Shown here one piece after another: positions 9,402 through 11,318 of a stretch of 11,318 nt of DNA. The translations under genes and the position numbers were made by a program. The number at the start of each line of letters is the position of its first letter. Position 1 is the first letter of the stretch. The stretch is from Cytophagaceae bacterium. GTDB lineage: Bacteria > Bacteroidota > Bacteroidia > Cytophagales > Flexibacteraceae. The stretch is from positions 1 to 11,318 of the forward strand of contig CANHWS010000096.1 in assembly GCA_947464365.1 (NCBI GenBank), read 5' to 3'. Under the pieces are notes generated by a model. The model was given only the letters and a program-made list of their open reading frames with translations, did no database searches and was not told where the DNA came from.

Positions 9402-9409
9402 CAATTATA
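9402..9409 (-). promoter_or_regulatory. Possible -7 promoter element of the dehydratase gene
   Basis: On the minus strand this reads TATAATTG, one mismatch from the Bacteroidota -7 consensus TAnnTTTG, and it also contains a TATAAT-like hexamer. It lies about 20 bases upstream of the ATG at 9381, inside the 106-base divergent spacer. I found no TTG at the expected -33 distance, so the call is tentative. Confidence 0.3.
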
Positions 9410-9487
9410 GTAAATGTGGCCCATAATGCACCTCTATTGCGTGATTGTTACCAATTTTGCACCCTTATTGACCCGATCAACCAGCTT

Positions 9488-9733
9488 ATGCGTGTCGTCA
9501 CGACAATACCACACCCCCAGTTTGCCGTCACCGTTTATTCCTGGAACGGCAAGTACCTCCTCAAGTTTGAGCAGGCGATGCTAGAGCAAACCTACAAGGT
9601 ATCTGAACTGGACCTCAATGGGGATGCAGATATACAGACCATCGTTGAGGATGCTGACTTTATGGCCCACGTACAAAATACGTTCAATAGCATGGCCAAG
9701 GGTATCCACCGTGCTGTTACCAAAGTGATATAG
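9488..9733 (+). CDS. Small protein of unknown function
   Basis: An 81-residue open frame starting at ATG 9488. The frame extends upstream to a GTG at 9416, but the added residues are not convincing and would reach into the promoter region of the divergent gene. The protein has no signal peptide or membrane span, so it is probably cytoplasmic. The first half looks like beta strands with conserved-looking aromatic positions (IPHPQFAVTVYSWNGKYLLK, residues 6-25), followed by FEQAMLEQTYKVSELDL. The acidic second half (residues about 47-81) looks helical. This pattern resembles short uncharacterised proteins I associate with Cytophagales genomes, but I cannot name a family or function. It is divergent from the dehydratase gene and lies 61 bases before the hydrolase gene on the same strand, so the two may share a transcript. 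Confidence 0.65.
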   Translation: MRVVTTIPHPQFAVTVYSWNGKYLLKFEQAMLEQTYKVSELDLNGDADIQTIVEDADFMAHVQNTFNSMAKGIHRAVTKVI

Positions 9734-9742
9734 CATTTTATG

Positions 9743-9758
9743 TGGGTTTGCAAGCCCA
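9743..9758. repeat. Short inverted repeat between the small gene and the hydrolase gene
   Basis: TGGGTT (9743-9748) pairs with AGCCCA (9753-9758) through one G-U wobble over the loop TGCA. No T tract follows on either strand, so it is not a convincing terminator. It could be an mRNA processing or stability element in the 61-base spacer, or a protein-binding palindrome for the hydrolase gene. Confidence 0.35.
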
Positions 9759-9794
9759 TCCAAGTACCTCACTTTCACGCGCTAGACACTATTT

Positions 9795-10748
9795 ATGTCG
9801 AATCCTGACTTATCCAATTCGCATGCAGAAGCCCGCGCTTTGTTAGACGGTCTTCAATTTCTGGATCCTCATGTACACATGACGAGCCGAACTGCAGATG
9901 ATTATCAACGGATGGCCGAAGCAGGCATTGTCGCCATTATCGAGCCCTCGTTTTGGTTAGGCCAGCCCCGGACCAATGCCGGTAGTTATCAGGATTATCT
10001 AAGCAGTTTGGTAGGGTGGGAGCCTTTCAGGGCCAGTCAGTTTGGTATTAAACACTATTGCACAATCGGCCTCAATAGTAAGGAGTCCAATAACGAAGCG
10101 CTTGCAGAGGCTGTTATGGAGCTGCTGCCACTCTATGCCATTAAGGATGGTGTGGTGGCGATTGGTGAGATTGGCTTTGATGACGGAACTGCGCTTGAGG
10201 AGAAATACTTCAGGGCCCAACTAGAGCTAGCCAAATCCCTAAAGATGCCAGTCCAGATCCATACCCCCCACCGAAACAAGAAGCAGGGCACCATCCGCAG
10301 TATGGAGATTTGCCTCGAACATGGTTTGGACCCTGAGTGGGTGGTTATCGACCATAATAACGAGGAGACCGTCAAATCGGTGCTTGATGCGGGCTTCTGG
10401 GCCGCTTTTACCATATACCCCAATACCAAAATGGGTAACGAGCGCATGGTTGCCGTCGCCCAACAATACGGCAGCCACCATATTATCGTGGATAGCAGTG
10501 CGGACTGGGGACTTAGCGATCCGCTGGCAGTGCCCAAAACTGCCCTTTTGATGTTACAAAGTGGCATCAGCCGACAAGACGTCCAGAAGATGACCTATTT
10601 CAATGCCCTTGAGGTATTTGGTAAGAGTGGCAACATCTCGGAGGCAGACCTGCAGTCGCAAGCCATGATCGACCAGCGCAAACTCTATAATGACAACTCA
10701 GTATTGCGTGGCCAGGTGCCCTTCGTGGCCGATGTCGTTATACGATAG
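9795..10748 (+). CDS. TatD-like metal-dependent hydrolase, EboB-like
   Basis: Amidohydrolase-fold protein of 317 residues related to TatD, most like the TatD-type hydrolase encoded in ebo clusters (eboB), whose products are linked to making or moving a secondary metabolite, as in the cyanobacterial scytonemin region. Probable metal ligands are His26 and His28 (DPHVHM), Glu125 (AIGEIGFDD), His156 (QIHTPH), His187 (IDHNNEET) and Asp237 (SSADWG). Subfamily-type stretches are EPSFWLGQPRT (50-60), SLVGWEPFRASQFGIKHYC (71-89) and DPLAVPKTALLM. The length is complete and no signal peptide is seen, so it is probably cytoplasmic. The ATG at 9795 puts about 20 residues before the first strand, slightly longer than usual; there is no better internal start. 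None of the other ebo genes (prenyltransferase, dehydroquinate-synthase-like, TIM-barrel isomerase-like) is present, and a terminator follows directly, so its partners are elsewhere or absent. A general DNase role is less likely than a small-molecule hydrolase, but the substrate is unknown. Confidence 0.85.
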   Translation: MSNPDLSNSHAEARALLDGLQFLDPHVHMTSRTADDYQRMAEAGIVAIIEPSFWLGQPRTNAGSYQDYLSSLVGWEPFRASQFGIKHYCTIGLNSKESNNEALAEAVMELLPLYAIKDGVVAIGEIGFDDGTALEEKYFRAQLELAKSLKMPVQIHTPHRNKKQGTIRSMEICLEHGLDPEWVVIDHNNEETVKSVLDAGFWAAFTIYPNTKMGNERMVAVAQQYGSHHIIVDSSADWGLSDPLAVPKTALLMLQSGISRQDVQKMTYFNALEVFGKSGNISEADLQSQAMIDQRKLYNDNSVLRGQVPFVADVVIR

Positions 10749-10779
10749 ATCCTAGGATCAAACGCCTCATGGTACTCCC

Positions 10780-10835
10780 AAGACCCATGCCCACACCTAT
10801 AATAGCTTTAGGTAGGGTATGGGTCTTTTGATTTT
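10780..10835 (+). terminator. Intrinsic terminator after the hydrolase gene
   Basis: AAGACCCAT (10780-10788) pairs perfectly with ATGGGTCTT (10819-10827). Further pairing inside comes from CCC and CCTA on the left with TAGG and GGG on the right. TTGATTTTT follows. It sits 32 bases past the stop codon and marks the end of the forward unit. A perfect 12-base palindrome, GATCCTAGGATC, overlaps the stop codon at 10748-10759. Confidence 0.8.
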
Positions 10836-10920
10836 TGGCCTTGTTTAAACTAAGGTTGAGCACATCAGATCCATTAGTAAGGATCTGGAGTCCTCTGATC
10901 TTTACATGTTAACAAGGTGC

Positions 10921-11013
10921 ATGGCCAAGATGGGCTACAGAAGCTTATCCCAAGAGTTCCTTAATTCGACCTTATGGGGTGCGAGTTCTGACAAAGCACC
11001 TAAGGACCTATAA
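10921..11013 (+). CDS. Very short doubtful open frame (30 codons)
   Basis: ATG to TAA encodes 30 residues beginning MAKMGYRSLSQEF. The start faintly recalls the N-terminus of IS3-type OrfA transposases, but nothing follows to support that. There is no Shine-Dalgarno or membrane segment, and the second half overlaps the strong hairpin at 10970-11005. It is more likely chance coding inside a structured or decayed region than a real gene. Confidence 0.12.
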   Translation: MAKMGYRSLSQEFLNSTLWGASSDKAPKDL

Positions 11014-11061
11014 GGATCTTATATCTTCAGGTCATCTCGATTTGCCCAAACTTTACCGGAT

Positions 11062-11095
11062 AACACGATTGGAGGTGTCTGCCAGTGTTTTTTTT
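11062..11095 (+). terminator. Terminator-like hairpin with T8 tract
   Basis: AACAC (11062-11066) pairs with GTGTT (11085-11089), with a second small stem TGG/CCA inside across a three-base bulge. The right arm runs straight into a T8 tract (11088-11095). The stem is modest, but the T tract is the longest one directly behind a hairpin in the window. No gene upstream of it needs a terminator, because the hydrolase already has one at 10780-10835, so it implies a separate transcript. Confidence 0.45.
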
Positions 11096-11318
11096 ACCCG
11101 AGCTCCCATTTTTTTAAATCCCTGACCAGAGCTTGTTTCACCCCACTCCAGACTGCCACCTCGCCCCATTGGAAAAACCTTAAAAATACTTTGGAGCAAT
11201 AACCCCTTGAAAATGAGCTTAAAGGGACCAACTCATAAAAATTTCTACAATTATTTTTGCGCCTTGTGCTTGCAAATCAAAACTCATCCTGCATCTTTGC
11301 AATCCCAAACGGAAACAG
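11096..11318. other. Gene-free right edge, probable leader region of a next gene
   Basis: No open frame of useful length with a believable start is seen on either strand. The stretch has a T7 run near 11111, a weak hairpin CCCTT/AAGGG around 11204-11226, and promoter-like elements near the end. It is most simply read as the upstream region of a gene beginning beyond the window. Confidence 0.5.
11252..11299 (+). promoter_or_regulatory. Candidate Bacteroidota-type promoter(s) for a gene beyond the edge
   Basis: TTG at 11270-11272 is followed after 19 bases by CATCTTTG at 11292-11299, one mismatch from the TAnnTTTG -7 element and at the spacing known for Bacteroidota primary sigma factor promoters. 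A perfect -7 match, TATTTTTG, lies at 11252-11259 but lacks a TTG at the right distance. Both point rightward, out of the window. Confidence 0.45.

Larger units (their letters stand above)
10866..11095 (+). ncRNA. Possible small structured RNA ending in a T8 terminator
   Basis: This stretch has no convincing protein gene but several inverted repeats on one strand. CAGATCC/GGATCTG lies at 10866-10887. A ten-pair stem with a three-base bulge (CCTTA+GGTGC with GCACC+TAAGG) lies at 10970-11005, and TATAAG/CTTATA over a GAT loop at 11009-11023. AACAC+TGG pairing with CCA+GTGTT at 11062-11089 is followed by eight Ts at 11088-11095. The order suggests a transcript that starts after the hydrolase terminator and stops at the T tract. 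I found no clear promoter and recognise no known RNA family: it does not look like tmRNA, SRP RNA or RNase P. It may instead be the remains of a decayed gene. Confidence 0.3.

Noticed and set aside
9416..9487. GTG start extending the small protein by 24 residues
   Set aside because: The extension overlaps the divergent promoter area and lacks the patterned character of the rest; the ATG at 9488 is preferred.
10133..10567. Minus-strand open frame of 144 codons inside the hydrolase gene
   Set aside because: It overlaps the metal-binding core of the hydrolase and reads as low-complexity Ser/Trp-rich shadow coding.
10921..10960. Insertion-sequence remnant suggested by an OrfA-like start
   Set aside because: The resemblance covers only about a dozen residues; no terminal inverted repeats, target duplications or further transposase sequence were seen.
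10860..11318. CRISPR array or tandem repeat in the gene-free right end
   Set aside because: Only short shared words such as TAAGGATCT recur; there is no regular repeat-spacer pattern.

Overview
The window looks like a chromosomal segment of a Bacteroidota bacterium, most likely of the Cytophagales type. The evidence is a very large type IX secretion (T9SS) C25-family sortase of the PorU2 type with its own C-terminal sorting domain, a DUF5686 outer-membrane protein directly behind it, the absence of clear Shine-Dalgarno sequences before the starts, and a candidate promoter at the right edge that fits the Bacteroidota -33 TTG / -7 TAnnTTTG pattern. Base composition looks balanced and even throughout. 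I saw no transposase, phage gene, CRISPR array, rRNA or tRNA.

Layout, left to right. The first bases probably hold the tail of an upstream gene and its intrinsic terminator (hairpin 23-45). Next comes a two-gene forward unit: the PorU2-like sortase (about 114-5312) and, 22 bases later, the DUF5686 protein (about 5335-7911). The unit ends at a clear hairpin terminator (7915-7952). A convergent gene on the minus strand (7957-9381) encodes a FlaA1/CapD-like NAD-dependent nucleotide-sugar dehydratase that lacks the usual membrane-spanning N-terminus. A short divergent spacer separates it from a small 81-residue protein of unknown function (9488-9733) and a TatD-like metal-dependent hydrolase of the type found in ebo clusters (9795-10748), the latter followed by a strong terminator (10780-10835).

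The last 480 bases carry no convincing protein gene. They hold a series of hairpins ending in a hairpin plus eight Ts, which could be a small structured RNA, and then a promoter-like stretch probably belonging to a gene beyond the right edge.

Functionally, the first two genes belong to the cell envelope: the sortase cleaves T9SS cargo at the cell surface, and the DUF5686 protein is a predicted outer-membrane barrel. The dehydratase family makes sugar precursors for surface polysaccharide or for glycan anchors. In T9SS organisms cargo is attached to surface polysaccharide, so a link is possible, but the opposite orientation means the window does not prove one. The hydrolase and small protein have no evident tie to secretion. 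This is mostly an ordinary core-type region. The least explained parts are the structured 3' non-coding stretch, the truncated divergent dehydratase, and the ebo-type hydrolase standing without its usual partners.
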